From NCBI GenBank assembly GCA_032100225.1, contig DAMDJY010000138.1, positions 1 to 9,438 of the forward strand: a DNA stretch of 9,438 nt. The letters are read 5' to 3'. This DNA is from Mobilicoccus sp032100225. Its GTDB lineage: Bacteria; Actinomycetota; Actinomycetes; Actinomycetales; Dermatophilaceae. Every line of letters begins with the position of its first letter. Within the stretch, counting starts at the first letter, position 1. The notes beneath the pieces were generated by a model that was not told the DNA's origin, did not search any database, and worked only from the letters and a program-made list of their open reading frames with translations. Of this stretch, positions 1 to 6,495 are shown one piece after another. The position numbers and the translations under genes are program-made.

Positions 1-1
1 C

Positions 2-1642
2 GCCCTGCACGCCGCCGACGCGGCCGGGTCACTGCGCCTGCACGTCCGCGTCGACGAACGGTCCGCGGCCTTCCTCGCCCTCGGCATCGCCAAGGCGACC
101 GGTATTCCCGCGCCGATCATCACCACCTCGGGCACCGCCGTGGTCAACCTCTATCCGGCAGTGCTCGAAGCCCACGAGTCGGGCGTGCCGATGCTGTTGC
201 TCACCGCCGACCGGCCGCCCGAGCTGCGCGGCACCCGCGCCAACCAGACCACCGATCAGCTCGGACTGTTCGGCAGTTTCGCCCGGTGGTTCCACGACCT
301 CGGGGTCCCCGAGGCCCGCCCCGCCGCGCAGGCCTCGTGGCGCACCGCCATGGACCGAGCACTGGCTGCGGCAACGGGTGCGACCGGCGGCGACCCCGGC
401 CCGGTGCACATCAACGTGCCGCTGCGCGATCCGCTTGCCCCGCAGATCGGGCCCACCGACACATCTACGCCCGAATGGCCCGAATCCCTGGACGGACGCA
501 CCGACGGATCGGCGTGGACCCACGTCGCGCGAACCGGTGCGGCAGCTTCCTATGCACCGTCCGCGCCGGAATCGCTCTCGTCGCTACCGGCGTCTGTGCA
601 ACTGCTGCTGCCGCAGGTCGACCGGACCCTCGTCGTCCTCGGTGACGCCCCGGACTCACTTCTCGAAGCAGCGATCGAGTGGGCGGCTCGTCGCGGGCAC
701 CCCGTCATCGGTGAGCCGTTCGGGCGCTGGCACGAGGGCCGGTTGCCGCATGGGGTGCGGGTGGCCGAGCGTGCCGGCGAGCCCGACCTCAGGCCCGATC
801 GTATCCTCGCCGTCGGCCGAATCACCCTCTCCCGCAGCCTCGCTCGACTTATGCGCCTGCCCCAGGTTCGCGTCGACCTCGTCACCGGCGACGCTCGGTG
901 GCCCGACCCCGGTCACGTCGTCCACGCCGTCCACGGCCCTGAGGTGCTGGTCGAACCCTCAGGTGGAGGTGGAGGTGTAGCTGCGGGTGACCTTCACTCT
1001 GAAGCAGGGGCGTTCCGCTCGGCGTGGGCGGATGCTGCGGCGAAGGCGTCCGCGCAGATTGAGGGTGAGATGTCCTGGCCGAGTGGCGTCGCGCTCGCCG
1101 ACGCGGTCACCAGCGCGCTGCCCGCAGAGTCGCTGCTCTTTCTCGGGTCGAGCAACGGAGTGCGGCACGTCGAGCTCGTCCGTGGGCTGCGTGCAGCAGA
1201 GGGTGGGGATCGCGCGCAGGTCGTCGCCAGTCGCGGACTTGCCGGGATCGACGGCTGTGTCTCGACGGCCGCGGGTCTCGCGCTCGGATCAGGCCGACCC
1301 ACGTACGCGTTCCTCGGCGATCTCACGTTTCTCCACGACAGCAACGGCCTGCTCATCGGCCCCGATGAGCCGCGTGTGGATCTGACGATCGTCGTCGGTA
1401 ACGACGACGGCGGGGCGATCTTCAGCGACCTGGAGTACGGGCAGGCCGACCGTCGCCAGGCGTACCCGGGTGTGCTGGAGCGCGTCTTCCGCACGCCGAC
1501 CGGCACCGACCTGGCCGCCCTCTGCGCTGCTCACGGCGTCCGGCACGTTCTCGCGTCGACTCCAGAGGCGGTGCACGAGGCCGTGTCTGCGACTCCGAAC
1601 GGCATCACCGTCGTCGAGGTCCCGCTGACCCACCGCGACTGA
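2..1642 (+). CDS. menD: MenD, SEPHCHC synthase (5'-truncated by window edge)
   Basis: ThDP- and Mg-dependent enzyme of menaquinone synthesis. It joins the succinic semialdehyde unit from 2-oxoglutarate to isochorismate, giving SEPHCHC, in the cytoplasm. The frame is open from the first bases, so the true start lies upstream; 546 residues are visible and roughly 35-40 are missing. Visible residues 18-21 read DERS, whose Glu19 matches the ThDP-activating Glu55 of E. coli MenD. The stretch TSGTAVVNLYPAVLEA follows. The C-terminal ThDP domain has GDLTFLHDSNGLL and GNDDGGAIFSDLE. Asp440 and Asn467 are 27 residues apart, as are the Mg ligands Asp442 and Asn469 recalled for E. coli. The middle is about 34 residues longer than in E. 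coli and includes a five-glycine linker near 962-977. No frame break is seen. Next to menF, the identity is near certain. Confidence 0.96.
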   Translation, partial: ALHAADAAGSLRLHVRVDERSAAFLALGIAKATGIPAPIITTSGTAVVNLYPAVLEAHESGVPMLLLTADRPPELRGTRANQTTDQLGLFGSFARWFHDLGVPEARPAAQASWRTAMDRALAAATGATGGDPGPVHINVPLRDPLAPQIGPTDTSTPEWPESLDGRTDGSAWTHVARTGAAASYAPSAPESLSSLPASVQLLLPQVDRTLVVLGDAPDSLLEAAIEWAARRGHPVIGEPFGRWHEGRLPHGVRVAERAGEPDLRPDRILAVGRITLSRSLARLMRLPQVRVDLVTGDARWPDPGHVVHAVHGPEVLVEPSGGGGGVAAGDLHSEAGAFRSAWADAAAKASAQIEGEMSWPSGVALADAVTSALPAESLLFLGSSNGVRHVELVRGLRAAEGGDRAQVVASRGLAGIDGCVSTAAGLALGSGRPTYAFLGDLTFLHDSNGLLIGPDEPRVDLTIVVGNDDGGAIFSDLEYGQADRRQAYPGVLERVFRTPTGTDLAALCAAHGVRHVLASTPEAVHEAVSATPNGITVVEVPLTHRD

Positions 1643-1669
1643 TCGGTTCTCGGGAGAGTATTGGGCGCG

Positions 1670-1676
1670 AAGGAGG
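1670..1676 (+). promoter_or_regulatory. Strong ribosome binding site for the small membrane protein
   Basis: AAGGAGG lies 7 nt before the ATG at 1684. It is a near-perfect Shine-Dalgarno, stronger than those seen before most other genes here. It is the main reason to accept the short gene that follows as real and to fix its start. Confidence 0.8.
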
Positions 1677-1683
1677 TTCGACG

Positions 1684-1893
1684 ATGCGGTACATCTCCAT
1701 GGGCGAGCAGGTCGTGACGGCAGCCCTGCTGAGTGCGCTCATGCTGTTTCTGCACTGGGGCGAGCGGGGATCGACCTGGGCGCAGGAGGCCACGTTCGCT
1801 GCTTTCGTCATCCCCCTCTGCTTCGCCGTGACGATCGCGCTCTTCTGGATCTACAACGCCGTGGCGAGAAAGCTGTCCTCGGGCGACAGGTAG
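1684..1893 (+). CDS. Small two-helix membrane protein, function unknown
   Basis: A 69-residue protein I do not recognise. It shows two hydrophobic segments, about residues 10-25 (VVTAALLSALMLFLHW) and 36-60 (rich in Phe, Ile, Leu and Trp). They are joined by a short polar loop (GERGSTWAQE), and the protein ends in a basic-polar tail (ARKLSSGDR). Two short hydrophobic stretches predict a hairpin in the cytoplasmic membrane. There is no Cys pair, metal motif or signal peptidase site, so no enzymatic role is suggested. It starts 41 nt after menD stops and has an excellent Shine-Dalgarno, so it is probably co-transcribed with menD. menF follows after a short gap with its own probable promoter. 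A role linked to quinone or membrane biology is only inferred from position. Confidence 0.8.
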   Translation: MRYISMGEQVVTAALLSALMLFLHWGERGSTWAQEATFAAFVIPLCFAVTIALFWIYNAVARKLSSGDR

Positions 1894-1951
1894 GTCGCGT
1901 CGAGAACGCTGACCGCATGTGAGGCGAAGTGCCCGCGCGTGGGCGCTCGGG

Positions 1952-1968
1952 TAGGGTTGACGCTCGTG
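1952..1968 (+). promoter_or_regulatory. Probable -10 element of a leaderless menF transcript
   Basis: TAGGGT at 1952-1957 fits the actinobacterial -10 pattern TANNNT and ends 8 nt before the GTG at 1966. That places the expected transcription start on or next to the start codon. No Shine-Dalgarno precedes this GTG, which fits a leaderless mRNA, common in actinobacteria. I see no good -35 box. The site is inferred from pattern and spacing only. Confidence 0.5.
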
Positions 1969-3258
1969 ACCTCAGACGACCCGTATCGATTGATCGCGCG
2001 AACGCGTGAGGTCGGCGACGTCGTCTCTCTGCTCGAACATGTGCCTGCTGATATGCCCGCCGCCGAGGTGTGCTCCTGGGTTCGGGGCGGCGAGGGCATG
2101 GTCGGCTGGGGCCGTGCGGCAGGCATCGCGACCTGTGGCGCAACCCGATTCTCTGACGCCGAAGCCTGGTGGCAGCACACCGTCGCGAGCGCCGAGGTGC
2201 ACGACGAGGTCGGCCTGGTCGGCAGCGGACTCATCTCGTTCGGGTCCTTCGCCTACTCACCGACCTCCCGTGCAGAGTCGGTGCTCGTCGTGCCGCGCGT
2301 GGTGCTCGGTCGACGTGACGGCCGCTCGTTCGTCACGACGGTGACCTCGGCCGCGTCCGACTCCGAGGCCGAACACGACGCCTTGCTCGCCACCGCCCTG
2401 ACCCTCAGCAGCGTGGCCCCGGCCGCGCCCGGCGAGGTCAGCTTCTCCGATGGCGCGTTGCCCGGCCCGACCTGGCAGACCGTCGTGGCCGAGGCGGTGC
2501 GGCGTATCTCCGACGGTGACCTCGACAAGGTCGTCCTCGCGCGTGACCTGACCGCAGAGGCCGAGGCCGACATCGACGCCCGCTACCTGCTGCGCCGCCT
2601 CGCGGAGGCGTACGGCAAGACATGGGTGTTCTCCGTCGACGGACTCGTCGGCGCCACCCCCGAGATGCTCGTCCGCCTCGAACGCGGGCTCGTGAGTTCC
2701 CGCGTCCTCGCCGGCACGATCCGCCGCACCGGCGACGACGAGCGCGACCTGGCGCTGGCCGCCTCGCTCGCGCATTCGAGCAAGGACCTGGAAGAACACG
2801 AGTACGCCGTCTCCTCGGTCGCCGATGCGATCTCGCGCTACTGCACGTCCCTCAACGTTCCCGAGACGCCGTTCGTCCTGCACCTGCCCAACGTGCTGCA
2901 CCTCGCCACCGACGTGGCCGGGCGACTCACCAACGGAGCCTCGTCGCTGACCCTCGCGCAGGCCCTGCACCCCTCGGCCGCCGTGTGCGGCACCCCCAAG
3001 GCCACGGCCGACGCCGTCATCGCCGAGCTCGAACACATGGACCGCGGCCGCTACGCAGGCCCGGTCGGGTGGATCGATGCCGGGGGAGACGGGGAGTGGG
3101 GAATCGCCCTGCGCAGCGGTGTGCTCGACCCCGCCGACACGCGGCGCATGCGGTTGTTCGCGGGCTGCGGCATCGTCGCCGGCTCCGACCCCGCTGCAGA
3201 GCTGGCCGAGTCGGACGCCAAGCTGATTCCCATGAGGTCTGCACTCGCCGGCGGCTGA
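1966..3258 (+). CDS. menF: MenF, isochorismate synthase
   Basis: Converts chorismate to isochorismate, the first committed step of menaquinone synthesis and the supply for MenD. From GTG 1966 it has 430 residues, a chorismate-binding-family size. Lys188 (in DKVVLAR), Glu233 (GATPEM), Glu277 (SKDLEEHE) and Glu412 (GIVAGSDPAAE) align with Lys147, Glu197, Glu241 and Glu376 of E. coli EntC: the last two intervals match exactly (44 and 135 residues) and the first is 5 shorter. The HPSAAVCGTPK and LPNVLHLATDVAGRL stretches are also typical. An in-frame GTG at 1939 would add nine residues but has no well-placed Shine-Dalgarno, whereas 1966 sits at the right distance from a -10 box. Anthranilate or aminodeoxychorismate synthase and salicylate synthase are alternatives, but the men neighbours argue for isochorismate synthase. 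A siderophore-type EntC role is not suggested. Confidence 0.93.
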   Translation: MTSDDPYRLIARTREVGDVVSLLEHVPADMPAAEVCSWVRGGEGMVGWGRAAGIATCGATRFSDAEAWWQHTVASAEVHDEVGLVGSGLISFGSFAYSPTSRAESVLVVPRVVLGRRDGRSFVTTVTSAASDSEAEHDALLATALTLSSVAPAAPGEVSFSDGALPGPTWQTVVAEAVRRISDGDLDKVVLARDLTAEAEADIDARYLLRRLAEAYGKTWVFSVDGLVGATPEMLVRLERGLVSSRVLAGTIRRTGDDERDLALAASLAHSSKDLEEHEYAVSSVADAISRYCTSLNVPETPFVLHLPNVLHLATDVAGRLTNGASSLTLAQALHPSAAVCGTPKATADAVIAELEHMDRGRYAGPVGWIDAGGDGEWGIALRSGVLDPADTRRMRLFAGCGIVAGSDPAAELAESDAKLIPMRSALAGG

Positions 3259-3299
3259 CCGCCGTGTACCGACGCCCGTCACCCGACCTCGGCAGTCAC

Positions 3300-3318
3300 C
3301 GATCGATCGCTGTAGCGA
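3300..3318 (+). promoter_or_regulatory. Two abutting palindromes upstream of menG (possible operator)
   Basis: In the 77-nt gap between menF and menG, CGATCGATCG (3300-3309) is a perfect 10-bp palindrome. It overlaps TCGCT-GT-AGCGA (3307-3318), a perfect 5-bp inverted repeat with a 2-nt centre. The pair ends 17 nt before the chosen menG start. TAGCGA at 3313-3318 is a poor -10 candidate because it lacks the final T. The site could be a regulator-binding site, part of a promoter, or chance in a GC-rich gap. Confidence 0.3.
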
Positions 3319-3335
3319 AGAGAATGGAGAGCATG

Positions 3336-4022
3336 ATGCGTGCAGGCCTGGACAAGGAGCCCTCGGACGTCGCCCGGATGTTCGACGCCGTGGCCGCCCG
3401 CTACGACATCACCAACGACCTGATGACGGCCGGCATCGTGCGGTACTGGCGCGCCGTCGTCAACGACGCCGTGAACGCGCAGCCAGGTGAGGTCGTCCTC
3501 GACATCGCCGCAGGCACCGGCACGAGCAGCCTCGCGTTCGTCAAGGCCGGAGCGCACGTCATCTCTGCCGACTTCTCGATGGGCATGATCCGCGAGGGTG
3601 CCAAGAAGTACCCGAGTCTCGACTTCGTCGGCGCCGACGCCACGCATCTGCCGCTCGCCGACAACTCCGTCGACGTCGTGACGATGTCCTACGGGCTGCG
3701 CAACGTGCGCAACTACGCCGGTGCGCTCGAGGAGTTCCGCCGCGTCACCCGCCCGGGCGGTCGCCTCGTCATCAACGAGTTCAGCGCCCCCACCAACCCC
3801 CTGTTCCGTCGCCTGTACCGCACGTACATCATGGGCTCGCTGCCCACGATCGCCCGCGCGGTCAGCTCAGACCCCGAGTCCTACGTGTACCTGGCCGAGT
3901 CCATCCGCGACTGGCCGGCGCAGGACGAACTCGCCACGACCATCGGCCAGGCCGGCTGGCGCGGCGTGGAATGGCGCAACCTCATGGGTGGCATCGCCGC
4001 CATCCACCGCGCCGTTGCGTGA
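3336..4022 (+). CDS. menG: MenG, demethylmenaquinone methyltransferase (UbiE family)
   Basis: SAM-dependent C-methyltransferase that converts demethylmenaquinone to menaquinone, the last ring-modifying step. It has 228 residues, near the usual size. The SAM-binding motif VVLDIAAGTGTSSLA lies at about residues 53-67, and VISADFSMGM supplies the acidic residue that follows in class I methyltransferases. The stretches ARYDITNDLMTAGIVRYWR (early) and RVTRPGGRLVINEFS (middle) resemble the two UbiE family signatures. The frame is open far upstream, so several starts are possible. ATG 3336, or 3333 beside it, is preferred because GGAG at 3326-3329 is 6 nt ahead and because related proteins begin just before LDKxPxxVAxMFD. 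ATG 3324 would add four residues and has a worse-placed site. It sits between menF and the reductase gene, in keeping with quinone synthesis. Confidence 0.95.
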   Translation: MRAGLDKEPSDVARMFDAVAARYDITNDLMTAGIVRYWRAVVNDAVNAQPGEVVLDIAAGTGTSSLAFVKAGAHVISADFSMGMIREGAKKYPSLDFVGADATHLPLADNSVDVVTMSYGLRNVRNYAGALEEFRRVTRPGGRLVINEFSAPTNPLFRRLYRTYIMGSLPTIARAVSSDPESYVYLAESIRDWPAQDELATTIGQAGWRGVEWRNLMGGIAAIHRAVA

Positions 4023-4037
4023 TCGCTCAGCGCTTGG

Positions 4038-4078
4038 CGCCGCCTGCTGCGCGCACCACGTGAGCAGCCAGCGCGGCG
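4038..4078 (+). other. Imperfect hairpin in the menG-menJ gap
   Basis: CGCCGC-CTGCT (4038-4048) pairs with AGCAG (4063-4067) and GCGGCG (4073-4078). This gives 5 bp then 6 bp of stem, with a 14-nt loop and a 5-nt one-sided bulge. No T-run follows, so it is not a classical terminator. It may act in mRNA processing or partial termination between two genes of one transcript, or it may be chance in GC-rich DNA. The rest of the 108-nt gap holds only the menJ ribosome binding site. Confidence 0.3.
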
Positions 4079-4120
4079 TGGCACCTCTCACCAGCACCGG
4101 CCACCGGGTCCGCCCTCGAC

Positions 4121-4126
4121 AAGGAG
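4121..4126 (+). promoter_or_regulatory. Ribosome binding site fixing the menJ start
   Basis: AAGGAG lies 4 nt before GTG 4131, slightly closer than ideal. The only ATG nearby (4129) runs straight into a stop, so the GTG is the plausible start. Confidence 0.6.
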
Positions 4127-4130
4127 TGAT

Positions 4131-5429
4131 GTGAACTCTCACACGGCCGACGTCATCGTCGTCGGTGCCGGCCCGGCCGGAGCATCGGCGGCGGCGTACC
4201 TCGCCGCCTCCGGCCTCGACGTCGCCCTGTTGGAGAAGGCCACCTTTCCGCGCGACAAGATCTGCGGCGACGGACTGACTCCGCGCGCAGTCAAGGAGCT
4301 CGTCTCCCTCGGCGTTCCGCACCCCGAGGAGGAGGGGTGGATCCGCAACCGCGGGCTGCGCCTCATCGGCGGCGGGCACCTGGTCGAGATCGATTGGCCC
4401 GCGGTCACCGACTATCCGCCGTACGGACTCGCCATGCCCCGCACCGGGTTCGACCACGTTCTCGCGCAGCACGCGGTAAGTCGTGGCGCCGAGCTGGTCC
4501 AGGGTGCGTCGGTGTCCGGGCCGCTGCACGACTCCGGCGGACGCGTGTGCGGCGTCCAGGTCAAGCACGTCGACGAGCGTGGTCGCGCCACGGGGGAGCG
4601 GTCCGAGTACCGCGCACCGGTGGTCCTCGCCTGCGACGGCAACAGCGCCCGCCTAGGGGTCGCCGAGGGGCGCACCCGCCGCGACGACCGACCGATGGGC
4701 GTCGGAGCTCGCACCTACTACTCCACCCAGCGCAGCCACGACGACTACATGGAGTCGTGGATGGAGCTGTGGGTCGACAAGGACCCGACCGACCCGAGCG
4801 CCGGGCGCATCCTCCTGCCGGGCTACGGCTGGATCTTTGCCCTCGGTGACGGCACGAGCAACGTCGGTCTCGGCATCCTCGATACCTCACCGTCGTTCGC
4901 GACGTTCGATTCCAAGGACGTCCTGCGTCGCTGGGTCGCGACCCTGCCCCCCGAATGGACCTTCGACGAGGACCACCGCGTCGGACCGATGCGCGGCGCC
5001 GCTCTGCCGATGGCGCTCGGGCGCGTCCCGCACTACGCCGACGGGCTCCTGCTGCTCGGCGATGCCGGCGGGATGATCAGCCCCTTCAACGGCGAGGGCA
5101 TCGCGCATGCCATGGAGTCGGCGCGCATCGCGGCCGAGATCGTGGCACAGGCCCACGCCCGGGGTGATGCCGCAGGTCGGGAGCGTGTTCTGGCCACCTA
5201 CCCGGCGGCCGTGCGCGAGGAGATGGGCGGGTACTTCCGTCTCGGCTCGATCTTCGCCGAGATGATCGGCCACCCCGAGGTCATGCGATTGGCCGTCCGG
5301 TACGGCCTCCCGCGCCGCGTTCTGATGCGCTTCGTCGTCAAGATCATGGCCGGCCTGGCCGACTCGAAGGGCGGCGGGATCGACGATCGGGTCATCTCGA
5401 CACTGGCGCGCCTGACCCCTTCGGCATGA
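4131..5429 (+). CDS. menJ: Geranylgeranyl reductase family FAD oxidoreductase, probable menaquinone reductase MenJ
   Basis: A 432-residue flavoprotein. Residues 7-24 (ADVIVVGAGPAGASAAAYLA region) form the N-terminal Rossmann dinucleotide fold, and LLEKATFPRDKICGDGLTPRAV follows with the family's CGxGL-type motif. Residues 310-330 carry GDAGGMISPFNGEGIAHAMESA, the second FAD-binding signature with Asp311. The family reduces isoprenoid double bonds; the mycobacterial member MenJ saturates one unit of the menaquinone tail. The position between menG and nuoA makes the menaquinone tail the likely substrate here. Archaeal-lipid or chlorophyll-type substrates are unlikely in this setting. The substrate and the number of bonds reduced are inferred, not seen. 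It starts with GTG, 108 nt after menG, and ends before the probable nuo promoter. Confidence 0.85.
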   Translation: MNSHTADVIVVGAGPAGASAAAYLAASGLDVALLEKATFPRDKICGDGLTPRAVKELVSLGVPHPEEEGWIRNRGLRLIGGGHLVEIDWPAVTDYPPYGLAMPRTGFDHVLAQHAVSRGAELVQGASVSGPLHDSGGRVCGVQVKHVDERGRATGERSEYRAPVVLACDGNSARLGVAEGRTRRDDRPMGVGARTYYSTQRSHDDYMESWMELWVDKDPTDPSAGRILLPGYGWIFALGDGTSNVGLGILDTSPSFATFDSKDVLRRWVATLPPEWTFDEDHRVGPMRGAALPMALGRVPHYADGLLLLGDAGGMISPFNGEGIAHAMESARIAAEIVAQAHARGDAAGRERVLATYPAAVREEMGGYFRLGSIFAEMIGHPEVMRLAVRYGLPRRVLMRFVVKIMAGLADSKGGGIDDRVISTLARLTPSA

Positions 5430-5446
5430 GACGCCCAGACATTCAC

Positions 5447-5462
5447 TAGACTGACCGTGATG
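5447..5462 (+). promoter_or_regulatory. Probable -10 element of the nuo operon promoter
   Basis: TAGACT at 5447-5452 fits the actinobacterial -10 pattern and lies in the 114-nt gap between menJ and nuoA. Transcription would begin near 5459-5460, giving an approximately 84-nt leader before the chosen nuoA start. No convincing -35 box is visible 16-19 nt upstream. An ATG at 5460 lies right at the expected start site and is in frame with nuoA. The call rests on pattern and position alone. Confidence 0.42.
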
Positions 5463-5525
5463 CCCGGGTGTCCAACGTCCGAGGCACTGTTCGAGTTCCG
5501 CAGCCTGCAGCCGCACCGTCAACCG

Positions 5526-5534
5526 AAAGGGGAG
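5526..5534 (+). promoter_or_regulatory. Ribosome binding site deciding the nuoA start
   Basis: AAAGGGGAG ends 9 nt before ATG 5544. It supports that ATG over the in-frame GTG 5457 and ATG 5460, which would add 29 or 28 non-hydrophobic residues. Confidence 0.6.
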
Positions 5535-5543
5535 CGCGTCGAC

Positions 5544-5912
5544 ATGACCAGCCCCTATCTGCCGATCCTCTTCTTCTTCGCCTGCGGGCTCGGCTTCGCA
5601 GCACTCTCCGTGCTCGGCCTGGGGATCTTCCTCGGGCCCAAGCGTTACAACGCTGCCAAAGTGATGGCCTACGAGTGCGGCATCCAGCCGTCCCCGCGGG
5701 CCGACGAGGGCGGTCGCTTCCCGGTCAAGTACGCGACGACGGCGATGCTCTTCATCATCTTCGACATCGAGACGCTCTTCCTCCTGCCCTTCGCAGTGAC
5801 CTTCAACCAGCTCGGCCTCTACGGCCTGCTGGCGATGACGGTCTTCCTGCTCAACGCGTTCTTCATCGCGGATGCCTACGTGTGGCGCCGCGGCGGCTTG
5901 GATTGGGACTGA
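5544..5912 (+). CDS. nuoA: NuoA, NADH-quinone oxidoreductase membrane subunit A
   Basis: Small membrane-arm subunit of complex I that helps anchor the peripheral arm near the quinone site. From ATG 5544 it has 122 residues, normal for the family. Three membrane segments are visible: about residues 5-28 (LPILFFFACGLGFAALSVLG), 66-86 and 91-113. The conserved loop has YECGIQPS and RFPVKYATTAMLFIIFDIE, including the acidic FDIE at the start of helix two. Starting at GTG 5457 would place 29 polar residues in front of the first helix, so the shorter form is preferred. It is the first gene of the operon, behind a probable promoter, and its stop is one base from nuoB. Confidence 0.95.
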   Translation: MTSPYLPILFFFACGLGFAALSVLGLGIFLGPKRYNAAKVMAYECGIQPSPRADEGGRFPVKYATTAMLFIIFDIETLFLLPFAVTFNQLGLYGLLAMTVFLLNAFFIADAYVWRRGGLDWD

Positions 5913-5913
5913 C

Positions 5914-6495
5914 ATGACGAACCCCGAAACCGTTTTCCGCCCGAACAACTCGGACCCGCTTCCCTCGGGGGTCATGACGGCGAAGATCGACGAGCTGGCA
6001 GGCTTCCTGCTCAAGACGTCGGTCTGGCCCGCCACCTTCGGTCTGGCCTGCTGCGCCATCGAGATGATGGTCACCGTCTCGCCCGACAACGACATCGCCC
6101 GCTTCGGCATGGAGCGCTTCTGCGCCACCCCGCGCCAGGCCGACCTGATGATCGTCGCCGGCCGCGTCAGCCAGAAGATGGCCCCGGTCGTGCGTCAGGT
6201 CTACGACCAGATGCCCGAGCCCAAGTGGGTCGTGTCGATGGGCGTGTGCGCCAGCTCCGGCGGCATGTTCAACAACTACGCGATCGTGCAGGGCGTCGAC
6301 CACATTGTGCCGGTCGACGTGTACCTGCCCGGATGTCCGCCGCGGCCGCAGATGCTCATCAACGCGTTCCTCAAGTTGCACGAGCAGATCCAGCACAGCC
6401 CGCACATCTTCAACCGCAAGGCGATCGCCCGTGAGGTCGAGCGCGCAGCGATGTCCGAGACCCCGTTGATCGAACAGAAGGGTTTGCTGGCGTGA
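5914..6495 (+). CDS. nuoB: NuoB, NADH-quinone oxidoreductase subunit B (N2 cluster)
   Basis: Peripheral-arm subunit that carries the [4Fe-4S] cluster N2, the last electron donor to quinone. It has 193 residues. The four ligands are Cys46 and Cys47 (GLACCAIEMM), Cys112 (GVCASSGGMF) and Cys141 (PGCPPRP). Their spacing is the same as Cys63/64, 129 and 158 of E. coli NuoB. The core TPRQADLMIVAGRVSQKMAP is intact. An additional Cys70 (MERFCATPRQ) sits where E. coli has Arg. A longer frame beginning at 5872 overlaps nuoA deeply and is rejected. ATG 5914 follows the nuoA stop by one base, so translation is probably coupled, and the final GTGA overlaps nuoC. Confidence 0.97.
   Translation: MTNPETVFRPNNSDPLPSGVMTAKIDELAGFLLKTSVWPATFGLACCAIEMMVTVSPDNDIARFGMERFCATPRQADLMIVAGRVSQKMAPVVRQVYDQMPEPKWVVSMGVCASSGGMFNNYAIVQGVDHIVPVDVYLPGCPPRPQMLINAFLKLHEQIQHSPHIFNRKAIAREVERAAMSETPLIEQKGLLA

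Noticed and set aside
2257..3282. A 341-residue minus-strand frame opposite menF
   Set aside because: Gly/Val/Asp-rich low-complexity product without motifs, lying opposite a gene with all catalytic residues in place.
2622..3335. Long upstream extension of the menG frame through menF
   Set aside because: The extension is an Arg/Pro-rich out-of-frame reading of menF. MenG homology begins only just after 3336, where a Shine-Dalgarno is present.
4060..4134. A 24-codon frame (GTG to TGA) ending in a GTGA overlap with the menJ start
   Set aside because: It has no Shine-Dalgarno, a weaker third-position G/C pattern than real genes here, an Arg-rich composition like the shadow frames, and its start lies inside the possible hairpin.
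5427..5443. A terminator after menJ
   Set aside because: No inverted repeat followed by a T-run is visible after the menJ stop, so read-through from the men genes into nuo cannot be excluded.
4887..6128. A 413-residue minus-strand frame across the end of menJ, nuoA and the start of nuoB
   Set aside because: It covers three well-identified + strand genes and a probable promoter, and it has no family signature, so it is a compositional shadow.
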